Below, in pieces: positions 25,882 to 36,601 of a stretch of DNA of 64,000 nt. Position 1 is the stretch's first letter, and the number at the start of each line of letters is the position of its first letter. The notes under the pieces are model-generated. The model saw only the letters and a list, made by a program, of their open reading frames with translations. It ran no database searches and was not told the DNA's origin. A program made the translations under genes and the position numbers. Source of the DNA: Brevipalpus yothersi (Eukaryota > Arthropoda > Arachnida > Trombidiformes > Tenuipalpidae); the NCBI GenBank assembly GCA_003956705.1, contig QZCP01000112.1:445416-509415 (forward strand). The letters are read 5' to 3'.

Positions 25882-26523
25882 ATGGTAAGATATATCATCG
25901 AAAAGTGGCTCCCTGGTTCAATTATTTTTGTCCTTTTGTAGGCTCGTCCTTTCACCAGATTTTATCAATATGAGAGAGAAAAAATCCGCAAACATTATGC
26001 CAAGTATGGTCGAGAAAGTTTAGTCAAGGCCGGAGTATGTTGGCCGAACAAAGAAGAACTGGCTTTCCAGCGTAAATTTGAAGAAACTTTTTATCCCTCC
26101 CTGAATAAATTGATGGAAGACATGGTTGTTAAGCGTAGAGAGCGAGAAAAAGAAATACAACAGAAAGAAAAGGAATTCCTCAAAGGAATGTCAAAGAAAG
26201 ATAAGTTAATTGAAGAATTTCGAGCCAAACAACGTGCTAGTCAGGAGCAAGAAGAGGCTGAACGGAAAAGGCAAGAAAAAATTGTGGCTGAGGTTCGAGA
26301 ATACTTGGGCTTCAACATCGACCAGTCTGATGCTCGTTTCCAAGAAGCTTTGGCTAAGAAGGAGGAAGATGAACGAGCAATGGCAAAGAAAGCGCTCAAG
26401 AAAGATAAGAAGAGTAGGACAGCCATGATGTTACAGCAACTTTTGGGAGTATCTGAAGAGGAAGTCCTCGATCGTCCTTCTGATTCTTCACGTAAAGAGG
26501 ACAAAAAAACGAAAGACGAGTAG
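25882..26523 (+). CDS. GADD45GIP1: Mitochondrial large ribosomal subunit protein mL64 (GADD45GIP1/CRIF1)
   Basis: Exon 25942-26523 is certain. It is preceded by a stop and an acceptor, and a strong GTAAGA donor at 25885 ends an exon whose last codon, at 25882-25884, is ATG. That gives a 194-residue protein beginning MARPFTRFYQYEREK. mL64 sits at the polypeptide exit of the mitoribosome and helps insert nascent chains. Family features: KHYAKYGRESLVKAG, CWPNKEEL, a long charged coiled coil, and REYLGFNIDQSDARFQE near the C-terminus. The start is uncertain. An upstream frame with Mets at 25594-25618 reads MRSRSLRRGAVNIIFKTSR, very like a mitochondrial presequence, and could be joined in phase 0 through a weak donor near 25679. 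AATAAA follows at 26572. Confidence 0.85.
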
Positions 26524-26560
26524 TTGATGAGGCTGCAAGAGCCTATTGTATATGTTAAAG

Positions 26561-26586
26561 TTTATTGGAAAAATAAACTATTTATT
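26561..26586. terminator. Interlocked poly(A) signals of mL64 and DHDDS
   Basis: The plus strand has AATAAA at 26572-26577 after the mL64 stop. The minus strand has AATAAA (TTTATT on plus) at 26581-26586 and again at 26561-26566 after the DHDDS stop. The two convergent genes have stops only 114 bases apart, so their 3' UTRs probably overlap. Confidence 0.55.
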
Positions 26587-26637
26587 CGATTAGAATTAAC
26601 TTTCATTCCTACACTCATAAGGATGAACTCACTAAAT

Positions 26638-27819
26638 TTATAAACTATTTCTTATACTTTCTAAAGATCTGGAATCCATTTCTCTGATAAAACTTTTGAT
26701 ACGATTTATTCTATCGCTTCTAGACTTGGAGAAATTGTCCTCAAGGTTTGATATGGAATCCGAATCGTCAATATCTTCCTCTAATATAGGGCCGTTATTC
26801 ATGTTATTTAAGCGGTGCTTCTGATAGAAAATAATACAGTACATGAGATCCCAGAATGAAAACTCAGGCCACAATGTTTTGACGAAACACAACAAGGAAA
26901 ATCCACTCTGCCAAAGTAGGAAGTCACTTAATCTCACTTCTCCTGAAGTACGAATCAATAGATCAGGGGTGGATGAATTGGAAGAGTAAAGGCATCGTTC
27001 CATCAGTTTTTCATCTATGTCTCTATCGAATGGAAAAAATTTCTTGAATATCGAAAGATGTAGAGAGATAAATGAGATTAATTTCTCACCTTGAATCAAG
27101 AAGTTTCTCTTTCACGCCAACTAGAAGTTTATTGGTGGCTGCAGCAATTTCGTGCCGAGACCCATAAGCAAAGCACACATTTAGATACGCCCTGGAATTT
27201 AAAGATAATGATAGATTTTACAGTTAGTTATACACGTTTGTCATCCAAAGGAGCTGACTTACTTATTATTCTCCTTGGTCGATAGCATAATCTTCCAAAC
27301 TAGTCGTTGCATATCTTCAGGAAGCATATGGAGTTCACCCCAAAAACGTACACAGACTCCATTTTCGTTTATCTTATCTCTGATCACAGAGGCAAAGGAC
27401 AGAATGAAAATGAGTGCCCAATGGACAGATGAGAGGGAACTCACAATTCTTCGATGAGATATTGAAACTTTTCTCGAGCAATTGACATTAGATCCTCCAC
27501 CTCTTCAGGTGATCGTTGAAAATTTTCTCTGGCAAAGGCGTATACGGTTATCTCTTTGATTCCAAGATCTCGACACCAGCCAAGAATCTAAAGGGAAGAA
27601 CATTCTTCACAATCTATGTGGAGATATGAGTTTGATCAAACCTACCTGAGACAATCGTTCGAAGCCATGAAGATGGCCATCAGCACGAACTAGATTCAAT
27701 TTTCTGGCATACCGACGATTTCCATCCATTATGAAGGCAATGTGTTGGGGAAGCTCACCTCTTTTGATGATTTTCATGATGAAACTTTGAACAATCGTGG
27801 ATTCCTTGAACCAATGCAT
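26638..27819 (-). CDS. DHDDS: Dehydrodolichyl diphosphate synthase catalytic subunit
   Basis: Exons on minus: 27819-27646, 27587-27445, 27379-27263, 27191-27090 and 27022-26638; phases agree, 306 residues (human about 333). DHDDS is the cis-prenyltransferase subunit that, with NUS1/NgBR, elongates farnesyl diphosphate with isopentenyl diphosphate at the ER membrane to make the dolichol backbone for N-glycosylation. The catalytic signature HIAFIMDGNRRYARK carries Asp32. Also present are VYAFARENFQRSPEEV, EIAAATNKLL and the C-terminal block IRTSGEVRLSDFLLWQ. The start ATG 27819 is followed by a short amphipathic N-terminus as in the family. It converges with mL64 and diverges from MAP4K3 (start codons about 990 bases apart). 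Confidence 0.95.
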
Positions 27820-28810
27820 TGCAATGGTAAGCTCTGATTGGTTGATTAGAGAAGAAAATTAAATACAATTTAAAAAACTGTTCGCAATTTAACAGATGCT
27901 CCAAAAATCGCGTTTGCAGCGCCCGCCACGTGTTTCCAGGAGATTGTTTATGATTGATAGAACGATTGTTTACGGAAATGATTGAACCTTAGTGAACTAA
28001 TCTGTCTCACTCATCTGATCATGCAATTTCTCTGATTTTGTTTCACCACTCTTTCCATCGTTCAGATGATTCACTTTTTCCTTCAATAAGTTGTCGAAAA
28101 TTTGTTTGATTCGTGTGGCTCTTGTTTTCTGTTTTTCATCTTTTTCTCCTCCTCTTTCTTTCTCTCTCTCTCTCTTTTTCTGGCTCTCCTTACTTTTTAC
28201 ACCTCTCTGATCGAAACTCGCATTGACATCTCTTCTGAGCATCATCTCTCTCATTCGTCTTTCATCGCCTCCTTGATAGGTCTAAAATCGTTCTCCTTTT
28301 TTTTAATTGAGAAACAACACAATATTTGCGATCCAGTTAATTGTTGGAAGAAACAAATGATCAAGAGAGATCGAAAAGGTGAGTTTTCTATTCTCAAGTC
28401 CCTTCTCTGCCCTCCACCCATGGGTTAAGAATATTAAGCCTCTTTAAGTGAGATCTTAGTTGGTGATTGCCTCTCATATCTTGTTTTTGTTGGTAAAAGT
28501 CTCATGATTTGTAAGAGTGTCTGTTTGTGATGCTAACATGGAAAATTGGGAGCAATACCTTTTTATTTAAGGCATTTTAAGGACTAGGATAGCAGCAATC
28601 AAATGAGCAAAAAATGATTTACATCTCTTCCATGTCTGTTCTCACTTCGATCTTATTGACCGTTCTTCTCATGTTTACCGACATAATTTTCTAGGCTATC
28701 AATTGAATTTGTGATCGAACTCATTCATGGAGACGATGAGCCATTCTGATCATGAACTGCACTCTATTCCATCATTTGTGATGAGTTGATCGCCACTTAC
28801 TCTTCCAAAA
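27820..28810. promoter_or_regulatory. Divergent DHDDS / MAP4K3 5' region
   Basis: About 1 kb between two start codons that point apart; it should contain both promoters and 5' UTRs. It includes a short CT-rich tract near 28140-28175. A GGCGCC-type GC patch near 27915 is unusual for this AT-rich window and may mark the DHDDS transcription start. Confidence 0.4.
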
Positions 28811-31800
28811 ATGGCCAATTATTCATCTCATTCGTCTTCTTCTCCTCGCACCGTGGAGATATCCCACAAGAGCCCAACAGAGGATTATCAAATCATCGCC
28901 CAAGTTGGCAGTGGAACCTATGGCAATGTTTACAAAGTGAGTTTCCAGTCTAACGATGACTACCATCAAAAATATTTGGAATCAAAATCAATATTTTCCA
29001 CTCACTTCAGACGATCAAAATCGTTCTAAAGAAGGGATGACAGTTGAGATTAAGCTTCCTTCTTCCTAGAAGTCGATATGTAGGGTCTGATCAAATTACA
29101 CTTATGATAGAAAACAATATTATTCCAGTTTGCTCCTTCAAGTTGTTCTTAAAAACGCTGATTTTATTCCTTGTCCTATTTTATGAGAGTTTTCATGCTG
29201 TGAAATCTCATATTCATTTCGACTCGCTCTCTCTCTTTCTTTCCTTCCTTTTCTCAATCTAATAGGCTCATAGACTCTCTAAGAGCGAGATGGCAGCTAT
29301 TAAAATAATCAAACTCGATCCTGCGGATGATTTCGCTCTCATTCAACAAGAAATTATTATGATGAAAGAATGTCGGCATCCAAATATCGTTGCATTTTTT
29401 GGAAGCTATCTCAGACGTGACAAGCTATGGATATGCATGGAATATTGTGGAGGTGGCTCACTACAAGGCTTGTATTCGACCATCGGGCGATTACCAGAGA
29501 GTCATATTGCATTTGTTTGCCGAGAAACCTTGAGAGGCTTAGCTTATTTACACTCAATGGGTAAAATGCATCGAGACATCAAAGGTGCAAATATCCTTCT
29601 CACCGACGAAGGTGAAGTTAAACTAGCTGATTTTGGTGTTTCAGCAGAAATTACTGCAACCATGAACAGGAGGCGATCATTGATCGGATCACCCTATTGG
29701 ATAGCACCGGAAGTAGTTGCAGTTGAAAAGAAAGGAGGATATGATCAGCAATGTGATATTTGGGCTGTTGGAATCACAGCGATTGAATTGGCTGAGAAGC
29801 AACCTCCAATGTATGATATACATCCGATGCGGGTGCTCTACCTTTTAGCTAGATCTAATTTCAAACCTCCAACTCTAGCTGATAAATCTGCCTGGTCGCA
29901 TGACTTCAATAACTTTATCAAATTAGCTTTGACAAAAAATCCAAAGAAAAGGCCCTCAGCCGAAAAGTTACTCTCTCATTCGTTCCTTCTTGGTGACCAT
30001 TTGCGCCGGCATCTAATGAAAGAACTCTTGGAGAAAGCTCGAAATCCTCATCTTCACGACCAACATTTCCATTATGACTTAGACCCAGACGAAGAACCTG
30101 CTCTTTCCGACGTACCTCGGCGAATACCATCAAAAAATCCTCATTCACGCAAAGAGAGAACACAATCAGAGCTTCGAATGGAGAGTCTAAATTTTGGAGC
30201 TCCATTACTAACCGAGCTTTCCCCTGCAAATGAAAATCTTGTTCATCCAACCAATATTACATCAGTCTGGGGTCTTGTATCGGATGACGATGGTATTCAT
30301 GGGGAACCATGTAGGCCATTTACTCAAGATTCTTCCGAGAAAAAGTAAGAGTCTATGATGACTATTGATCTTTTTTTGCTGGCCGTTTACTAATCTATTG
30401 AATGTTCTATAACTGTAAATTAATTGAACTAGACTTTGGAAAGATAGTAGGTCAGTGTCTACTTTTGCTTTTCTGAGTCGTCTTTCCAATCGATTCTTGA
30501 CATTTAACTCTTCTGAATCCCTCATTTTTTAGGAGCTTGCTCGAGATGGTTGATGAGGAACTGATGCAAAGGTTAGTTTCACCTGAAATGGAGTTTCCTC
30601 CAGCTCAATCATAATTTTTTCGTCTCTTTGCAGAGGCCACAAAAGCAGTCTGACTGCACTTTACTCTCAGTAAGTGGAATACTTAATTAAATTATAAACC
30701 TAAATCTTCACAAAAACGTTCGTGGGCCTTGAATCTTCATGTTTCCTTTTCCTTAGGTCAACTCTTCCTGTGGAATCGCTAAAAAAGCGTTCATTAGATA
30801 AAGTAAGTTTTGTTCAGAGATTTTCCCAACCGTCCATTCTTTGCACAATCTTTCGTGATTTTATCATCTCCGTCTAACTTTCATCTCAATATATCCCTAC
30901 TCAATCCATCTCTAAGCTTCCACAGTTGGATATGGATAAATATAAGCAATCTGCTTTTTGCAAGAGAAGAGAGGGAAATTCTCTTGCTGAGATGCAAGAA
31001 CTAGGAAGGTTTGAGCTAGATAACATCTTTGCTAGCAACCTTCGTTCATATGATACTGTTGAAAGTCATATGATTCCACGCTATCACAATAGCCCCAGAC
31101 TTGATAAAGATGGTCTTTCTCGGTGGAATATCGATACTCTTGTAAGATTACGTAATTTTCCGTTAGGATTCCAGTTTGATTCCATCCTGCTCGTTGATGC
31201 TTCTGTTGCCCAGTTAATTTGCCTTAGGCATGATTACTTAACACTTCATACCCTTTCTGTTCGATATGTTTTGCAAAAAATGTCCATAATAAATGCGAAT
31301 AACCTTTTTTTCTGGCGAATAGGAAAATCTACTTCATGAGATGTGCTCTGATCGAGACATTAGCCATAACAATGAGTCTGAAGAATTCTCAACCCCACCA
31401 TCCACTCCAAAAGTTAGTGGCTCTCCTCCAGATTCATCATCGTTCCTTAGCTCAGAGTCCTGTGCCAGTAATCCCACTGCTTTCTCATCCTCTTCACCTG
31501 CATCATCTCGAATAACTCAGAATAGACGCAATTCCAAAGAAGAAATCGAAGGAGGGTCTGGTCCCACTGGAACAAGACCTCCGTCCGCTCCTCCAAGACG
31601 TCGAGATCGGAAGCACTTGATGATGAAGATGGACACCACTCCAGCAAATCAAATAAGCAATGGCCTTCCACCTACTCCTAAAGTTCATATGGGAGCCTGT
31701 TTTTCAAAAGTATTCAACGAATGTCCGCTGAAAATCCATTGCTCTGCCAGCTGGGTACATCCTGAGACACGGGATCAGCACATATTACTGGGCTGTGAGG

Positions 31801-33055
31801 AAGGCATTTACACACTGAACCTGAATCAATTACACGATGCTTGTATGGATCAATTGTTTCCTCGGAAAACTACTTGGATGTTTGTCATAAAAGATGTTCT
31901 CATGTCACTCAGTGGAAAGACTTCGCATCTCTATCGCCACGATTTAGTTCAATTGCATGCAAGAAATAGCCATAAATTCTCACCCTCTGTTGATTCCATG
32001 ATCAATAAGATTCCAGATCGTTTCGTACCATGGAAGATGACCGCTAGTTCAAAAGTTTCCGATACTAAGGGTTGTACAAGATGTTGTGTTGGGCGTAACC
32101 CTTATAACGGTTACAAGTATTTGTGCGGTGTCACGCAAAACGGTATTTTTTTAATGCAGTGGTATAATCCCCTGAATAAATTCATGCAATTGAAGGTGAG
32201 CAATTTAAAAGCCGAAAATAATCTGTCACTCAATAAGTAACTATAATTAACTCTGACTCCTCCACTTTCACAGCAATTCGAATTGTATATACCTTCCAAT
32301 CCAGATGTTTTTACCATGATCATCACCCCCGATTTAGAATATCCAATGCTTTGTATTGGCGTCAAGCGTGGTTATGATCAGAATCATTTAAGATTAGATA
32401 TTGTGAATTTGAATTCTTCTTCCCAATGGTTTAGTGATGATTTTAATGATGGGACCGAGACTGTTGTTTCTAAATACGATCGTATCAACACTGTTGATGT
32501 TATCCAGTTAGATAAAGACACTATTCTAGTTTGTCATGACCGTAAGTTTCCAAATTTAATGCGATTGATCAATTTTCGATTGATTTCTTTTTCTATTTTC
32601 AGGGAGTGTAAAGCTAGTTAATTTAGAAGGAAAGTTGAAATCAAGTCGGAAACAACCAGCAGAGCTGAAGTTTAGTTTTGATATCACTTCTATTGGTAAG
32701 ATCTTGGAAAATTTTTCAACGTACATGAAATATGATTGAAGTAAACATTCTTCTTCTTCTTTCATGAAGTTTGTCTGGCAGATTGCGTTTTAGCTTTCAA
32801 TAAACATGGTGTTCAAGGCAGAAGTTTCAAGAATGATGAAGTTGTTCAAGAGATTACCGACGAGTCAAGATGTTTTCGTCTTCTTGGAGCTGACAGGTAG
32901 GAGAGATTTTTCACTGATCCATTCTCGATGCTAAATGTTTTTTCCCTACCTTTTCTTTCCGGTAAAGGATAATCGCTTTGGAAAGCCGACCGACTCTCGA
33001 GCCAATTAACTCATCAAATCTGTATATTTTGGCTGGACATGAGAACAGCTACTAA
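28811..33055 (+). CDS. MAP4K3: MAP4K3/5-type Ste20 kinase (happyhour) with CNH domain
   Basis: Exons: 28811-28936, 29266-30344, 30533-30571, 30634-30669, 30757-30802, 30926-31141, 31323-32195, 32274-32541, 32603-32695, 32770-32896 and 32968-33055; phases consistent, 996 residues (human MAP4K3 about 894). This germinal-centre Ste20 kinase acts upstream of JNK, TORC1 and Hippo signalling. The kinase domain begins at about residue 26: P-loop VGSGTYGNVYK, Lys55, HRDIKGAN with catalytic Asp146, DFG Asp164, and activation-segment Ser180 in RRRSLIGSPYW, where most family members have GTPYW. A proline/serine-rich linker with PPxP motifs (about 525-635) precedes the citron-homology domain (about 637-985). 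The C-terminus NLYILAGHENSY is nearly invariant in the family. Poly(A) signal AATAAA at 33096. It converges with the FGFR1OP2-like gene (160 bases between stops). Confidence 0.95.
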
Positions 33056-33215
33056 GTTTAAGAATCATCGAATATAACTTTGAATTGACCAATAGAATAA
33101 AACTTTTCGCTTTTATGAACTTATTTTCCATTCGTCCCAAGGCGAAAAAAAACGCTTCCTTGCTCCCTTTTCATCAGGTCTTGTCTTTTGGAATTTCGGC
33201 ACTTAGAATAATTGA

Positions 33216-33978
33216 TCAGTCATTCTCGCTCTGCTCGATACACGAGTTTTTCATTAGTATTTGTCGCAAGATCTGATTGTCATGCTGAAGGTCTTCAATG
33301 AACTGGAAATTGAATTTACGTTGGAGCTCAGAATCTTTCATGAGCTGGTCCGCTTTAGACATAACTGCCGCCATTTCCTCAGTTTTCTCGTTGAGCTTCT
33401 TCAAAACATTTCGATGCATATGATCTTCTGTGGGAGAATTTTCTAGTTCCTTTTTAGCAATCTTGGATAGCTCTACTGCTTTTTGTGCTTGCTTGAGTTG
33501 TTGTTCTTTCTCTTGATACTTCATCATAGCAAGCTTGAGAGCATATTGATGATCTTCAAGTAGAAATTTTAATTCTCGATTCTCCCATTCTAAGCGTTTG
33601 AGTTTTTTAACCTCATTTTGGAGAAACTTTATAGTCTGAGCTCTACCACTGCTGCAAGTGTTCGAGTCAAAATCATCACGACACTGCAAAAATGGTAATT
33701 GTAAGAGAAAAGAAATTCATGAGAGGAACTGAGACACCTCTTTTCCAAAAGCAACCCACCTTTCTAACTGTTTTAAGATTATCTGTCAACGCTTCGGCTT
33801 TTTCGGTAATGTAATCACAGGCTGTATCACAAATTTTGAAATGATAGACTAACTCTTGTATACTCTTGAGGTTCTTGTGGTAGTTGGTTAAGGAAGCATC
33901 ATGATCCCAAATGCTCTCAGTCTGCTCTGGATCCGAAGATGAATCTTCTTGAGGAGCCATTTCATCTTGTCTCTCCAT
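33216..33978 (-). CDS. FGFR1OP2: FGFR1OP2/SIKE1-family STRIPAK coiled-coil protein
   Basis: Two minus-strand exons, 33978-33760 and 33683-33216, joined in phase 0; 228 residues. The family (human FGFR1OP2 and SIKE1, fly Fgop2) are small coiled-coil subunits of the STRIPAK phosphatase-kinase complex, which restrains Hippo and other Ste20 kinases. The recognisable core is WENRELKFLLEDHQYALKLA followed by MMKYQEK; MHRNVLKKLNEKTEEMAAVM and the helical C-terminus follow. I chose the ATG at 33978 (MERQDEMAPQ) for its good Kozak context; the frame stays open upstream to another possible Met at 34035. The N-terminal 70 residues are only weakly family-like. The two long coiled coils cover most of the protein. 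Confidence 0.88.
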
Positions 33979-34975
33979 GGCACAATAAATAGAACTTTTA
34001 TGAATAATAGCAAAAAATATCTGCTCCCCTTCCAAGCTTAACTCACAACTATTCGGTTAATCTTAACACTTTTTGGGAAGACGAACTGATTTTGTAAACA
34101 CAAATCATCTGGACTTTAAATTTTGCAAAACTCCTCAAACTGAGCTGACATCTACAGCTTGCCGAGTTGCTCATTCTGAGCGCGGGAGAACTTTGGAAAA
34201 CTTAGAAAACTCAGGAAACTTGGGATTCCTTCAACCTGGAGCTTCCATTACAGTGTATGTAGTTTTGTAGTTTTTAATAACTGCAAAGCAGCCGTAAAAC
34301 AGCAATTAACACTGTGAGCTGTTCTTGGAACAATATTTAAAGTAGTATGGTAGCCCTTTTGTGAGATGGCACAGTCGGTTTGTGTGGTTGAAACACTCAA
34401 CAAAAGAATTACCAGCTCTGGCTGGAAAGCTTGTTGATTCGCTTGACCAAAAGAGATCAGCATTATCGAAGTTTCGATAGAAGGTATATGAGCTGCTTAA
34501 GCTATGCTTATCCTTAGCCTATGAAAATTTCATTGGACTATGAAATGAATTGGAATGGTGAGCTGTTCAGTTTGTGGATCATGAAAAATTCTTTAGTTAA
34601 TGTTTGATCATTATGAAGTTAAGTCAAGAGATAAAGAGAATATGAATTGACCGCATTCCTTAGGCTTTTCTGGTTACCATGAAGATCTGGTGCTGAGAAT
34701 GTGCATTGATTCTCTCTGATGCTCCTCAATAGACCAAAAGGTTTTACAAAAACTTCAGAGGGAGGCTGAGAGATCTTAGATTAGATAAAGTAGTTTTTAA
34801 TCTTCAAGCCCAACAAAACATAAGTTTCCAATCTATATCAAGGGACTAGAATTTGGGATTGAAGCTTAGCTTATCCCTTAATTCAAATACTCAGTAAGAA
34901 TTAATAAAAATTACAGAAAAGCACAATATTCGGAGTGAACGAAAAAAAAACAGGAATGGAAAAAACTTGAAAATA

Positions 34976-36570
34976 CTACACGGAAAGAACTTCTTCTCGA
35001 TGATCGCTATCAGAGTCACCGAAGCTTATTGAATGAGTGGTAGATGTTGAAATGGGTGAAGGAGATATAGAATTGACCATTGTGGATGACCTTAGCTCTT
35101 GACCAGGTCTGAAAGTGCTCCATTTTCTAGGATCACCATTGATATTACCAACTCGATTTCCGTTCTGTTGGCCTCTTCCTTGACTGTAGCGAGACTCGTG
35201 TGACACTGTTCGATTGAGCTGGTAATCATCTGGAATTGGAGTGCTCGTGCTGAAGATGGTCGCCGATTCATAATTGGAATCGATTGTGTTGTATAGCATG
35301 TATTCAAGCTCTTCTTTTTTCATGGCTATTTTGCTCAATTCATTATGACCCCTTCGCAATTCTTCCTTAAGATTTCGATTCTCCAACTTGAGGCTATTCA
35401 TTGCATTGGTCTGTTGATCCTTGGATGCCTGCAAAATTTCAAGTTGTGAGCGCAAATTCGCAATGTTCCTTTGAGCTTCAGCCAGATCACGACTTCGGAT
35501 CTGATCACGCTGGATCTGTCGGCGGAAGAGAAAGTTGAATCATGAGTAGATTGCAACTACATGAATCTCACAATCTTACTATTTTGGTGGAAATGAAACA
35601 ACATTTTCTATATTCATCAGAAAAGATGAATGATCATGCATAGGATTTTTCATTATTTCTACTCTCTCCTTACTTGATCAATTGCCTTACCTGATTATCG
35701 CGTAATTTAAGCTGCTCACGAAGCTGATTGTTCAATTTTTTCAGATCATTCTTTACCCCTTCCATTTTGATCATATCATCTTCAAATCGTTTCCGTGCAG
35801 CATCTAATTCCAGCTCAAATGATGCAATCAAATTTTTCTTCTCATTTTCATGCCGCTGATCGGTGTTAGCTAAATCATTCTGAAGTTTTCGTACTTCTTC
35901 TCGCAATTCGCATTCAGACTGTGCATATTTGCTTTTCAGCTGATCCAAAGCCTCTTCTTGACATCGAAATTGATGATCAGATCGCTCAAATTTATCGACA
36001 AGCGAATTCAGTTTGTCCTTCAGATTTGGGGTAGAAAAGGCATCATACTGCTCTGTGAGGTGTTTTATAACCACTGATAAACCTTGAATGATCAGGATGG
36101 ATTTGGACAACTCTTCTTTCGCTATTTCCAATTTTCTCTGGTGAAGCTGAGACATTCGTCTATGGTGTTCAAGTAGATCAGCCGAAGATCTAGTTTGTCC
36201 AGAAGTGTGATCAAATGATGATGAACTCTTGCGGTCATCGCTCGGAGATTTAACTCCACTGGAATGCATCATAAAGTTGATCTTTCGCTGAACATTAGTC
36301 TTTGTCAAAGGATTGCCACTGGTGACCGTAGAGTCAGTCGTTGCAACAGTTTGAACTGCCTCCGAAGCGTTGCCTGAGGCTACTGATGATGCATTATCAA
36401 AGTGACACCCATCGCTGGTGGTTGGCGATTGAATGGGTGGTTGATCATTTGATTGAGTGAATTTTGAAATGGTTCGTTGTGGTTGATGATCGTTTGGATT
36501 GGCTGTGCGATTGAAAGGAGAAAAAAGATGAAGAAGAAAAGATGAGCTCGACTGTTTGGATGCAGAGAAG

Positions 36571-36601
<31 letters not shown>

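Noticed and set aside
26241..26504. 87-codon minus-strand frame within mL64
   Set aside because: Antisense shadow of the highly charged mL64 coiled coil.
29918..30250. 110-codon minus-strand frame within MAP4K3
   Set aside because: Antisense shadow of a clearly conserved kinase exon.
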